NCBI GenBank assembly: GCA_021018995.1
Contig: CM037591.1
Coordinates: 71,451,901-71,515,900 of the forward strand
Length of the DNA: 64,000 nt
DNA from: Chloranthus sessilifolius
Taxonomy: Eukaryota; Streptophyta; Magnoliopsida; Chloranthales; Chloranthaceae
Reading direction: 5' to 3'
Shown here: positions 22,017-32,589 of the stretch, piece by piece
Layout: every line of letters starts with the position of its first letter
How positions within the stretch are numbered: the stretch's first letter is position 1
Notes under the pieces: model-generated
What the model was told of the DNA's origin: nothing
Database searches by the model: none
What the model saw: the letters and a program-made list of their open reading frames with translations, nothing else
Made by a program: the position numbers and the translations under genes

Positions 22017-23803
22017 CCAAAATCAACCAAGAAATCTAGTAGGTTAGCCACACAGCCCAAAGATGGCCCACGTGCTAAGACGAAGCTTATTATGGAAAAA
22101 CCTATGAAAACTAAGAAAGCCTAGAAAGCAAAACTAGTTGAAGAGGTTGTTAAGAATGTACCTGAGCCTAAACCTAACCTTGTGGCCAAACCTAATCCTG
22201 AGACACCTGTGAACCTGACAACCCCCAATGAGTTTGTGGATGCCTTAGGTTTGATTCCTAAGACAAGCTTTGACCTACCTTATTTTTCTAAGGTTGAGAA
22301 GTGCAAGGAGACTTTGGATTACTTGGTAAAGGCAACCCTGACACCTTGGTTGACCCCATTACAAGAAAAGGTCTACCCAAGATTGGTCAAGTTATGGTAT
22401 TTGAACATCAGAAAAAAGATGAAGCCAGGGTCAACTGACCTTGTGCTTGAGGTTTTGATTGACAATTGGGAGGTAGTTATGGACTACAGTGATATTGGAT
22501 TGGTGTTAGGGGTACCATCAGTATATGACTCAACCAATGGCCTAGGAGCACCTGATAATGTGTCCTTTAGAGTAATGGCTAGACATTTGACCAGGGCATT
22601 GTGGGATCTGGGGAGTCATTGATGAGGAGAGATCTAGATCCTAACCTATTTTTCATATATTCAATCTTGAGGAAGAGTATCTATTTTTCTCCAAGGGCCA
22701 GTTATTGAATACCTCTCAGCTGATATTTGAGGCCATGGTGGATGTAAATGACAAGATAAAAAAGGGACAGATGTTGCCAGGGTTACCCTACAACAGACTC
22801 ATCACTACTCTGCTATGGAAAGGGAAATATGCGATACAAAATGATCATCCAGTGGAAAAATTGAGTCCAAAAGTGTTTAGGAGAAGAGCTTGGTCCACAA
22901 GCATGACCCTGATTTGGAAAAGCAAGAAGAAGCCAGTGGAGAGTCCTGAAAAAGAAGAATCTCAACTGACCAGCTTAGCAACTGCACCTATGACACCTAT
23001 AGCCCCATCAGCCAGCTCAGCAGCTACACCAAGGACCTCTACATCAGCTAGCTAAGAGCCTCTGCCTACCTCTGCTGGTACCAACACAGTGCCCCCACTT
23101 GTGACCTCTACATCCATACTCCTCCCTTCCACTGCTGTGATCTTGCCCATGGTTAGCCCTGCTGTTGTCAGTTCACTTAGCATCCCCATTCCATCACCTT
23201 CCATACCATCCATTTCAGTCCCCATACCTTCCACCATTTCAGCTATCCCTTCTATCATCACCACCATTACTCTTGTGTCAGCCCCTCCTCCATGGATGAC
23301 CCTCATCATTGGGCCATTGTCCCATATGGAACCATCACCTTTTCACCTCTGCCATCCCCCACAAAAGCCATTGAGACCAACCATATGTCAAGGAGGATGT
23401 CAAATTCCTAGTGGATGTTGTCATGGTTTTGCTATAGCAAACCCATGAGGAGGAAATTGACCCTCTTTTGGAGGCCCATAGGAAAGAGGAATGGAAATTA
23501 TGGAAGATGATCCTCAATTCCCTCGATCTTTACAAGATGTACAAATAGAAATCTGAAATGCTAGCTAGGTTAGTAGAGACCCTCTCCTTATACTCAGCCT
23601 TGGGTCCTTCAGAATCCAAAGTCATTTTCATCAAGGAGCCTAGCACAAAGCCCAAGAAGAAGAAGAAGCCAACTGCAGTCAAGTCCACACCTGATGCTTC
23701 ATGTGCAGAACCAGTGAAGGAGGACAAGAATCCTTATGAAGAAAAAGATGTCAGGGACCCTCCTTTTGTTTTAAGTTCAGATACTGACTCTGACAATGTG
23801 TAG
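22017..23803 (+). pseudogene. RT3 ORF2 protein (putative plant transposon domain)
   Basis: A Lys-rich N-terminus (APKSTKKSSRLATQPKDG and KLIMEKPMKTKKA) precedes the ATG at 22182. The core follows: EFVDALGLIPKTSFDLPYFS, LTPLQEKVYPRLVKLWYLNI, VLIDNWEVVMDYSDIGLVLG, APDNVSFRVMARHLTRALWD. After frame changes near 22620 and 22700 come LIFEAMVDVNDKIKKGQ and GLPYNRLITTLL. The tail (about 22980-23330) is rich in Pro, Ser and Thr, and 23450-23600 looks helical (HRKEEWKLWKMILNSLDLYK). There is no membrane span. It occupies the env position of Athila elements but looks nuclear rather than envelope-like. The function is unknown. Confidence 0.65.
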
Positions 23804-25734
23804 CCTGTGTTTAGGATTTTGTAGTAGTTAGTTTATATGTAGGATTGTGTTGTATATATTTTTTTGTTAAATGTAGAATGTGCTATCTCTTTTGTATTTT
23901 GTAAATACTTTTGTTCAATGAAATGTCTCTTTTTTATTTCCAACTGTGATTGTTACGTTACTATTTACTTCAATTTGTTCTTGACTGCTCTGTCTGCTTA
24001 GTGATCAAACATATCTCTGTGCTGACCCTGCTGTTTCCTTTTGTTATACTTCCTGAAACAGTGAGGACACTGCTCCTCATAGGTTTGGGGGTATAGCAGG
24101 GTAATTTTGAAAAAAAAATTATGAGATAATTAATCCAAGTGCAATGGTATGAATGGGATCAAAACAAATCTAGCAGAATTTCAAACTGAGCAATTTTGAA
24201 AAAGGATGATTTAAAAATGTATGGTAGACTATAATTTTTGGATCTTTTTGAAAATTCATCATTTTCATGAAAGATATCATCAAGAATTTTTTGTTAAAAT
24301 CAGTGTGTAGTGAACCATTAAGGAGAGAAAAAGTAAGAACATGCCTTGAGAGTCCTAAGGAAGACCATACCCAAAGAGAATTGGGCCTGTAAAAGAATTT
24401 CTTTTGAAGAGTGTGTTGGCAAATCTTTCTGCTGTAGGGACTGTTTGAACCTACTCTTTCTCACTAGAAGTTATGCAACTCCAAGTTGAAATAAATTGAC
24501 AGATCTCATGACATGGAAGAAATGATGTAAGGCATGCTTTTGGACAGTTTGAGCTAGAAAGATCCCTACCCTTTGAACTGCCTTTGAGACACAATTTGAG
24601 CTGTAAAATTCCAAGCTTTCTTTGACAGAAATTAGAGAATTTAAACCTAAGCCTCAGTGACCTGATACAGCCTAACCCTCACTCTGAGATTTCATAAGGT
24701 AAAGAGAAGAAGCTGAAGAAGGTTGAGTTGGTTTAACATTTGAAGAAGAAAAGACATTGTGGCAGCTATGTGCTAGTTGTAGAATTGTGACATTGTAGCA
24801 CATATATATAAAAAAATAAAAAAAGAGAGAAAAATGCAAATGAAAAGCATACAAAAAGAAAAAAAAAAAAAAAAAATACAAAAATAAAAAGAGAAGTCAC
24901 TTCATTTGAAAGTTGGAAGAAGATGAGGAGATGGCCACTTCAAATTTGAGAATTCCAAGAAGATGAAGATATGCTGAGAAGAAGAAGGTGTTGTCATGAC
25001 CACCTCCTTACCTTTACTGATTTCTCAATTTTGAATCCCCCTTTTCCTTATAAACCTTACTCATAAGCTATATTATAACCCAATAAAAAGACCTTACTGA
25101 TCTGAAGTTAATTGAGCTGTCATGTGGAGACAAGGAGTTGTGTAACCTATGGTGAAAAGAGTTAGAAGATTTCAAGAATTAGAGCACTTCCTATACTCAT
25201 GCTTGCGTTCCTATTTGGGGGCTGTAATTGCTCTTGAGCTGTGTGAAATGATACACCTTTAAAATCACTTGAAAGAGTATGCCTGTGAGATAATTGGGTA
25301 TGAAATTAGACTATTTAGGCATTGTTTGAACCTGATTCTTAAATTAATGAAGTATATACTGTTATGCACATAGCATTCCCTTGATGATTTCATATTAGTT
25401 ATGATGAGTTTATAAAAGTATTTAGGTATTAAATTTGTTTGCATTTACTGCCTTAAAACTTCTAAAGTCAAAAGGGTAAGGTATGGAATAAAGCTGAATT
25501 TATTGGGACCTAACTTGTAACTGTTTGCACTTGGTTTAATCATGTTCATATGAAAGCTTGTGAGTAACTTAACTAAAAACCATCAAGAGACTTCACTCCT
25601 CCACTAGGGATCACCTAAGGGTTTAAAAGGCTTGATGCATATGCTAAATGCATTTGTGCTCCCTACAAAAGTGGCATTTTCTATTTTTAATAACTATTTT
25701 TAATTTCTCCTTTACTCAGGGACTAGCAAAGCTT
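23804..25734 (+). other. RT3 3' non-coding region
   Basis: There is no coding potential beyond low-complexity frames; the frame on the opposite strand at 24672-24881 is A/T-run sequence. It contains the GTGAGGACACTG element with a second PPT-like tract at 24081 and A-rich runs at 24800-24890. Much of the region (for example TGAGCTGTCATGTGGAGA at 25110 and CTCCACTAGGGATCACCTAAGG at 25600) is shared with the same region of RT6, and inverted with RT7. Confidence 0.7.
24081..24091 (+). other. RT3 second polypurine-like tract
   Basis: AGGTTTGGGGG here is identical to the PPT at 25735-25745 and lies 1654 bp before it. The equivalent position in RT6 (40239) and RT7 (49827-49836, inverted) also carries a GGTTTGGGG tract. 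Confidence 0.7.
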
Positions 25735-25745
25735 AGGTTTGGGGG
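25735..25745 (+). other. RT3 polypurine tract
   Basis: AGGTTTGGGGG directly precedes TGTTTTAACC, the start of the 3' LTR. RT6 and RT7 have the same tract at the same place. Confidence 0.85.
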
Positions 25746-27914
25746 TGTTTTAACCAGTGAAAAATATCATTTTTCACCTCCTAACCTGACCTTTGATGGA
25801 CCTTTGAGTTGACTAATAATGTGTCTTGAGTATGTTTTATAGTTAAGCAATAAATTATAGTCATAGTGCAGACATCCATCTAAAAATCTCAAAGAAGAAA
25901 CCTACTATTTCAACATGTGCTCATACAGCCCAAAAGGTCAGCCATTAAGCAGTCACAGAGCCTCAGAACCCTATGGCAATGGCATGTGTCCAACTCTGTA
26001 CACATGGGAGCTAAAGCAGCTGCAGTGGATGAAGATTGAACCCCTCAAAGGGCACTACGTGTTCGACAGATGAAGGACAACACCCGAAGCTGTGTGCCAG
26101 CTGTGGAAGCAAAGAACAAAACATGCCGTGAGGTTAATTAAACCTATTGAGAGATTCTGGTGAGAGAAGCCAACCTATTGAGAAGTTAGGATGCTTAAAT
26201 ATGAAGCTGTTAAGAGGTTCCCACAACCTTGTCGAGGAGTGAAAATTGTAAAAAGCTACCTGTCGAGAGGATCTAAAGGTATACTTGAACCTATCGAGAA
26301 GTGCTGAGATGAGAAAGTGGACTTATCGAGAGGTTTACAACACCTGTCGAAGGGTTAAAGTGCAACAAAAGAACCTATTGAGCAATCAGAGGCAACCTGT
26401 CGAAGACTTACCTGAAGCTACATTCATTCTCGCGAGGATGCTTTCATCCTATCTAGAAGAACTTCCAACCTGTCGAATAGAGGGAAAGAACCTGCCGAGA
26501 GGATGCCTGGAGCTGTATTGGATATCGAGAGGTTGATTCATCCTGTCGAGCAGTTATCCAACCTGTAGAAAGCTTAAGCCAACCTATCGAATGGAGCACA
26601 AATGAGTCTCAGAACCTGTCGACAGGTTCTCTAAACCTCTTAAAACATGATTTGGGAACTTCTCAAACTCAGCCACATCAGCTGCTCACTTTAGTGCTCT
26701 GTGCATGTATATCGAGGCATGTTAACCCTTGAGGGTATTTTTAGAATACAAATGGGCATGAATGGGAACCCTCTAACCACCTCACATGTACTTGTCCAGT
26801 TTGAACCAATTAGGAGAGTTTATAGAAGCAAAATCAGCCACGTCAGCAACTTAGAATAACAAAATTATTTCCTTGAGCTATGATTGGCTGAAATAGATCT
26901 GAGGATAGAGGGGAAGACTATAAATGGAAGAGAAATTTCACAGAAGAGGAATCCAGAAATTGAGAGAGCTCAGAGATCAAAAATTTGAATTCCCTCTTCC
27001 CTCCAAAATTTCATCCCTCTTCCTTCCTCCCCATTCTCTCTTTAGTCCAACCATGGTTGGCTAAATACTGGTAGTAGCTAGGGTGAGGTCAAGCTGTAAA
27101 TTAAGAGGTTGAGAGCTCTGTAAGAAGATAAGATGTTGCACAGATTGCAGATCTGAGAACAATTGTACTGTAAGTTGTATTGAACCAATGAATTATTGAT
27201 TGTAAAGTTAATTTAAATATATAAATCTCTTTATTGCCATTTGATTTCCCTAGATTTGATATCCCTGTGGATGCTTGAGCTTTTAGCCTTGCATCCACAG
27301 CATCTGCAATGATTTAATTATTCTGATTAACACCTTTAAATTGGAGGAAATCCCTAGGATGATCTGTGGCCATTAAAGTGGACAGATCATAGCCTTAAGA
27401 CCAATCCAATTCTCTGGTCTACATTAGAATTTTCTACCTTGCATCTGGGCTTGTAGCAAGATAAAGGATAGTTGCAAATCAATCTCCTGCATTGCCTCTG
27501 AACCAATCAATTTTCAGTGAAGACCAAAATCCCTAGCTGCTATTCTCTCCCTTTTTATTTTAATTCCCCAAATCCTTTTTTTTGTATTTCTTTAAATCTG
27601 TGTTTTACTCACCCCTAGATCATTTACTCTATAGTTTCAGTAAAGTGACAATCCCTTAAAATCTCTCCTCTTTCCCTTCTTGCTTTAATTTAAATTAGGA
27701 TAGGATAGAGTGTCAGATCTATGCTAGATCTGGAGATTTACCATATTTTGAAGCACATTTCCCTGTGGACATACCCCTACTTACCCCTTTAAAGCTAGTT
27801 GCAACAGCCTTGTTTCTTGCAAGCCTGATTGTCTTACCTTAGTAATATTTTGCTATGATTTGTCCTCTAGTTTGCTAATTTTAACCTCCTAATAATTACA
27901 AGGTAAGCAGTACA
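25746..27914 (+). repeat. RT3 3' LTR (right edge approximate)
   Basis: It starts TGTTTTAACCAGTGAAAAATATC, clearly related to the LTR starts of RT6 and RT7. It contains the palindrome array (26140-26640), the 14-bp palindrome CCAACCATGGTTGG at about 27048 and late landmarks such as GCAACAGCC...CTTGCAAG (27800-27820), which lie 100-160 bp from the LTR end in the relatives. No perfect TG/CA partner is visible for the end, so 27914 is an estimate. Confidence 0.68.
26140..26640. repeat. AACCTGTCGACAGGTT-type array in RT3 LTR
   Basis: Around fifteen variants occur, mostly half-palindromes AACCTGTCGA or CTATCGAGA with GAGGTT. One perfect 16-bp copy AACCTGTCGACAGGTT lies near 26613. Spacing is irregular (about 25-45 bp). 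Many copies differ by single transitions, as expected for CG-containing motifs in old methylated DNA. Confidence 0.82.
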
Positions 27915-27929
27915 ATAGTTACCGGTTGA

Positions 27930-28729
27930 CATGTGGTTTTTGGACGTCATCTTTTAGAGCAATCTGTATCCCCTCCAACACGAAAGAGAAAGACGGGATG
28001 CCTTGCTTCAGGCTTTTTTGGTTGTGCATGATAATAGATGGCTCAATGCACCCCATGTTGTCTGGTAGAGTATCATTTATGCCAGTGAGCAGATGCTGAG
28101 CTCTGTCCCAAAACCCTTGACTTCCATGCCTTACGCCCGCACTATATCTCAACTTCTCGAGGGTCATGAAGACAATGTCATTGAGGAATCGTATGCGGTG
28201 CTGTCAGACGAAGAAATAAGAGCCAACAATGTTCGAAAATATATAAAGAATATATGGAGTTTGACTTACAAGAGGTGTAAAACTTAGCCTCAGAAACCAA
28301 CAACTTCAGCAGGAGGCGGGAGGTGCCAATAAGAAAACCCTGAACAAACTGCACCCAGAGCCGCATCGTAGATGTACCCCACTTGCCCAACACCAGCAGC
28401 CACCTACCCAGCATGAGGACGTTCTCACATTGTTCGAATTCACCAGGTAGATGGAAGTGCTGCAATAGCAGAATTTTACCCAGCTGGAAGCGCTACATCA
28501 GGACAATCTCTTGATACACCAACAACTGGATTTCCAAGATGAAATCCTAACGCGATTGATAGAGAAATCTTATCCGACTAGCTACACTCTGTTCGTGGCT
28601 CATGCATGGGAGTACACCTCAGAGTATACGAGGAATGCGACTGGTCTGGGAGCTGGCCCATCAAATTCTAGTGCTAGACGTCACAAGAAACAACTAGCGG
28701 AGGAGCCAGGTGAGCAGCCGGATCAATAA
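27930..28729 (+). pseudogene. RT4 ORF2-like protein, C-terminal half, frames broken
   Basis: Pieces align by eye with RT1's protein: YRLTCGFWTSSFRAICIPS corresponds to RT1's LPPYMWMLDSIIKCNLYP, MPYARTISQLLEGHEDNVIE to MPYARLISSMLECYSNET, and QQLDFQDEILTRLIEKSYPT to the C-terminal helix MNRRIDFLMFHTLQFIYPHT. Stops and frame changes at about 28060-28130 and 28290-28510 show decay. The end at 28729 is a natural stop. Its function is unknown. Confidence 0.55.
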
Positions 28730-29240
28730 TGATTCAAGAATGGTAAACACTTACTTTTTGGCTCATAATAGCTCATGATTTATCTTACTTATGTAAATTG
28801 TTGAAATTTTCTATGGAATGGACTACATGAAAATGGGTTAACATGTCATCACGAATTACAAGTGTTTAACTACAATGTAAAATTTCATTTAGCATCGTCA
28901 TGCCTACAATTATGAAGAATCGTAGTTGTTATAGCTAAACCCTCGATTTTTAGTAGATGCTTTCTCATGATGACTGCATCTATGCTTGTACTGGGGATTT
29001 TGACCATATCATTAATATATCCATCCCATGATAGCTTACAGATTCAAATGGATATCATGTTTCGATTGTCATAAACACATTATGCGTCATTAGGATCAAC
29101 CTCTGAACACCCACACTCTTACCGTGAATGTTCATAATTAGATTTTGACTGCATGATGTAGATCATCAACAGGATATTGTCTGATAACACGTCTTCAAAC
29201 CCCATTACCGTCATCAGTTTTCGAGGACAAAAATTTCATT
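28730..29240 (+). other. RT4 3' non-coding region
   Basis: There is no coding potential and no strong repeats, apart from the TTTTCGAGGACAAAAATTTC block at 29218-29237 just before the PPT. The same block in RT1 supports common ancestry with chromovirus-type 3' ends. Confidence 0.6.
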
Positions 29241-29253
29241 AAGGGAGGGAGGA
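29241..29253 (+). other. RT4 polypurine tract
   Basis: AAGGGAGGGAGGA is followed directly by TGTAACCCCC, the start of the LTR. The composition and position are typical of chromovirus-like elements. Confidence 0.82.
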
Positions 29254-30114
29254 TGTAACCCCCTACAAATTTCCGATCCTGAATACACTGGGTGTATGTA
29301 CACGTGCCTGGTGACCTTGTACGATTGACACCTTTGATCCAAATTGATCATGGTATGAAAATGCAAGTGTACCATTGTGATTGAGTACACGTAATAAGTA
29401 GTGTGGGTATTGATCCAGACCCTTGAGAGCACCCCACTTGTTAAGATTTTGGATTTCAACTAGGGGGTCATAAGATCAAGACCCTTGTAGCCATTGACCC
29501 TCAAATTTTAATGGTTCTTTTAAATTCAATACACAAAGTTTAGTGTATCTGTAGTACACCAACTCAAGGCTTTATTGTCTTGAGTCCTCCCTCACACAAA
29601 GTTTGGTGTACTGGCAGTACACCAAATCAACACCCTATCTCTTAAGTTCTCTCCTCACGCATGAGAGGAGTTCATGCGTTTGAAGAAAACTCCCTTGCCA
29701 AGTGGGAGAAGCCATGAGAAGCCAACCAACTGACTGTTGCTTCAACTAGTCATCTTTAGCGAGGAAACCTCCGCAAATCTTGTCTTCTCAACGCTGTAAA
29801 ACTGTCAAAATTCTATGATAGGGAAATTAAATGGTGGATAACGCAAACAACGAGAAATTTACACGCGGGAGATCGGAGACTTCACATGCGAAGAATCCGC
29901 AAAGTTAAATGCCTTAACTCCATCTCGTAAACCTCGTCTTCTTAATTTAGGATCTATCTTAGATAGTTCAGGAATTTCATGCAACAAAATTCTGAAGATC
30001 AGACGTGTAAAAGACTTAATAGCCAAATTCTTCGATTCTCGTTGTTCGGAATGTTGCATGCACGATTAAATTAAGGTAGAGGTTTAGATTTAACTTGACA
30101 ATAGGTACATACGA

Positions 30115-30310
30115 GCCTATCAGGCTCGCCATGGAGACCCTGAGTCTCGCCGTGGCGAGAAGTGTTCTGAAGCACTCGCCGTGGTGAGTGCTACATGGTT
30201 TTACAGGCCATTGTGGCTTTGTGAAATCTCGTCACAGTGAGACACTATATGCTGCATGGCACCTGTACACCTCGCCGTGGTGACACTGTAGCTCGCTGTA
30301 GCAAGGTACC
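30115..30310. repeat. CTCGCCGTGGCGAG-type array in RT4 LTR
   Basis: Seven or more variants occur within 200 bp: CTCGCCATGGAGA, TCTCGCCGTGGCGAGA, ACTCGCCGTGGTGAGT, TCTCGTCACAGTGAGA, CTCGCCGTGGTGA, CTCGCTGTAGCAAG. They are near-palindromes with CTCGCC/GGCGAG arms. Changes are mostly C-to-T or G-to-A. Confidence 0.85.
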
Positions 30311-30770
30311 CTACTTCTGTGAGTTTGGGTTTTGGCCCTTTAACACTAAATGAGACTTGCTTGATGACATATACTATTCGTTAACACTTAGAACATGCAC
30401 AATATGTGATCTAGGGTAAATACCAGGAACCATTGAGGAGAATTTCTCATTGATTTGTGCCAATTTATTCACAAGCTCCGACTTTAAGGTAGGGAAGAAT
30501 ACCTTTTCCCGATTACTTGTTTTCTCGAATTCATGCCAATGATGTAAGTATTAAATACATTATACTTTTAGAAATGTTATTCATGAAATCTTGAAACACT
30601 TTGAATGTTATAATTTGATTTACGCACATGATTTGCATGACCTTGTACACCAAAATCTTGAGATAATCATTGTGTCCGATTCAATAAGTTCTAAATTCTA
30701 GATTTTATTTGTGTATTTATTTCCCACTTCGTATATACATTTCGATTATGTATGTTTGTTAAGTCTTAGT

Positions 30771-30983
30771 TCAAGTGACCCTGTTAACGTAGCTCAGGGG
30801 CTTGGCTTCTTAGTTACCCTGTTAACATAGCTTAGGAGCTTCGCTTCTTGATTCAAGTGACCCTGTTAACGTAGCTCAGGGGCTTGGCTTCTCGGTTCAA
30901 GTGACCCTGCTAACATAGCTCAGGGACTTGGCTTTTCGGCTCAAGTGACCCTGTTAACATAGCTCAGGGGCTTGGCATTTTGA
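30771..30983. repeat. 44-bp minisatellite, about five units, in RT4 LTR
   Basis: The unit contains TCAAGTGACCCTGTTAACGT, then AGCTCAGGGGCTTGGCTTCT. Units start (at GACCCTG or ACCCTG) near 30777, 30815, 30859, 30903 and 30947; the last steps are exactly 44 bp. The second unit lacks the TCAAGTG head. Confidence 0.9.
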
Positions 30984-31789
30984 CACTGGTTTGATTTCTT
31001 GTATGCGTATTCGTGACTAGCTCCCTTGATTTGTTCTAAGTTCAGGTTATGATTGCTTGACCCGATATTCATTGTTTTAAGCATGTTATTCCGCATTCAT
31101 GATATGATATGTTGATACTATAGTCAAACTCTTGGTTTTGAATCCAAATGCATTTTGATAAGATATGAATTTGAACTGCTTTACATATGCATCAAGATCA
31201 TGAAGAAGTATGATAAAAGGTAATTTGGTATTGTTTCCTCCCTACTGAGCTTGGATTGTAGCTCATTCCTCGACTATACATCGCAGCTGCAGGGATAGAC
31301 CTGGAGAGGGATCCTAAGCTAGAAGAGGATCTGGATTACAATCCTGAGGATGAGGAAGAGTGGTCGGAAGAGTTCTTTACTTAGCTATTTTTAGCTAAGA
31401 ACTTTGACTTTTTGACTTTTGTTAAACGGTACAGTAAAAATATTAAGTTAAATACAGTTGTATAGTTTTGGTCCACTGTTTAGGTGAAGGCCGGCCTTCA
31501 CCGGTGGATTGTGTAGTTTTGGTTATGTGGAAGGATGAATATCTTTTTGGGTTTATGTTGCTATTTTTCTTATAGTTGTTGCTCTATTCCCGTTATGCGA
31601 CCTTTGATTCCGCACGTTAGTAAACTTACCAATGATTGATGGTCTGGTCCTTCCAATGATCCATTTCGAAAAAGTTCGAGCTATGATGATGCGAATTTAA
31701 CACTTCGATACCTAATTTACTCTGTATTTTAGATCGTTTGTATGATCTAACGGCATGGGTTTTTTGGTAAGAAAATCCAGGCTGTCACA

Positions 31790-32585
31790 CCTTGAGTATG
31801 CGATTATGAATGTCCTCCCTGATTGTCAACCAATTTGGTTCATCTGCCTTGAAGAAAAGGGTTTCTAGATAGAGGGTGGAAGATGAAGAGATTGGATGAA
31901 ATTGGTGAGATGGGGGTTGTCTTTTATAATGGAAAGGGGTGGAGAAGGTGAAGGGTCATGGTTAATGAGGGAGTTGGAAGGTTGGAAGGTGAAGGGATGC
32001 ACCAAAAATTTAAAAACGACGCATAGGGATCAAGGAAGAAGAAGATCGTGGGGAAAACTAGGGCAAGTCTAGTCAAAACGAGATTTTGATCGTTCAAAAA
32101 GAACTTTATATAGCCTAGGGCCCACAGAATCGACCGGCCAAAACCTTTTCAGCTGGTCACGAAATGCAAGAAAAAATATTTCTCCAGAAAGGCTTTTGTT
32201 TTGAAGACAAGGTCCCCAGTCTTGACTAGTGAAACCTATTTCGGCCGATCAGAACACAATAGAACAATAATAGAAACTCAGGTTTCTTCTATATTCTATA
32301 AGTTCGACCGGTTGATACGAAATCGACCAGTCGACATCTGTTGTATTTCTTCATTCTTGAGCAACTCGACCGATCAAAATCTGTTTTGACCGATCAAAAT
32401 CTGGTAGAGAACTCAATCCTCAGCCTAGATTTTACCAACACAAACCTAAAGACTCCTAAACTCAACCAATCCTAAAACCTAAATTAATAATTGACATGAT
32501 GCTTGGATTGCCTCCCAAGAAGCGCTACAGATGCGTCGATAGCTCGACAAGGTCAGCGTGCTCATCAAGGCATCGGCGGGTCAGA
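31790..32585 (-). other. RT5 post-pol region with TCGACCGGTCGA-type motifs
   Basis: Between about 32110 and 32400, related words recur: TCGACCGGCC (32133), TTCGGCCGATC (32239), TTCGACCGGTTGA (32304), TCGACCAGTCGA (32323), TCGACCGATC (32367) and GACCGATCAAAATCTG (32387). On the minus strand GCGCTTCTTGGGAGGCAA (about 32507-32524) is a sequence often found after pol in plant Athila relatives (from memory). The leader-like stretch 31800-31990 is pyrimidine-rich on the minus strand. No reliable ORF2 start is visible. Confidence 0.6.
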
Positions 32586-32589
32586 GGAA

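Larger units (their letters stand above)
16098..27914 (+). mobile_element. RT3: decayed Athila-type element with ORF2 and 3' LTR, 5' part displaced by RT2
   Basis: Coding order is gag C-terminus, PR, RT, RNase H, IN, motif-rich spacer, ORF2, 3' non-coding region, PPT and 3' LTR. The 5' LTR and N-terminal gag are missing, as expected if RT2 inserted inside gag and the left half lies beyond the window. Most stops are TAG/TAA where relatives have Gln or Trp, or TGA where they have Arg. The right end is approximate: the LTR sequence fades near AGTACA (27914), and homology to RT4 begins by about 27930. Confidence 0.82.
27915..31789 (+). mobile_element. RT4: 3' half of a non-autonomous LTR element related to RT1
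   Basis: A broken ORF2 (27930-28729), a TTTTCGAGGAC...AAAATTTC block, a PPT and a full LTR are present. The 5' LTR and N-terminal half are missing, consistent with RT3 having inserted into it. The LTR ends GGCTGTCACA like RT1's. No gag-pol is present. The flanking pentamer ccttg (31790-31794) is the expected TSD; the partner should be left of the window. Confidence 0.72.
29254..31789 (+). repeat. RT4 3' LTR (2536 bp)
   Basis: It starts TGTAACCCCC after the PPT and ends CCAGGCTGTCACA at 31789. The segment ACTGAGCTTGGATTGTAGCTC (31244) matches, inverted, GAGCTACATCCTAGCTC in RT1's LTR (4231). It contains two near-palindromes around GTGTACTGGCAGTACACC (29536 and 29597), a CTCGCCGTGGCGAG array (30115-30310) and a 44-bp minisatellite (30771-30983). 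No gene is seen inside. Confidence 0.82.

Noticed and set aside
24672..24881. Phe-rich minus-strand frame resembling a membrane protein
   Set aside because: It is translation of poly-A and AAAG runs in the RT3 3' non-coding region.
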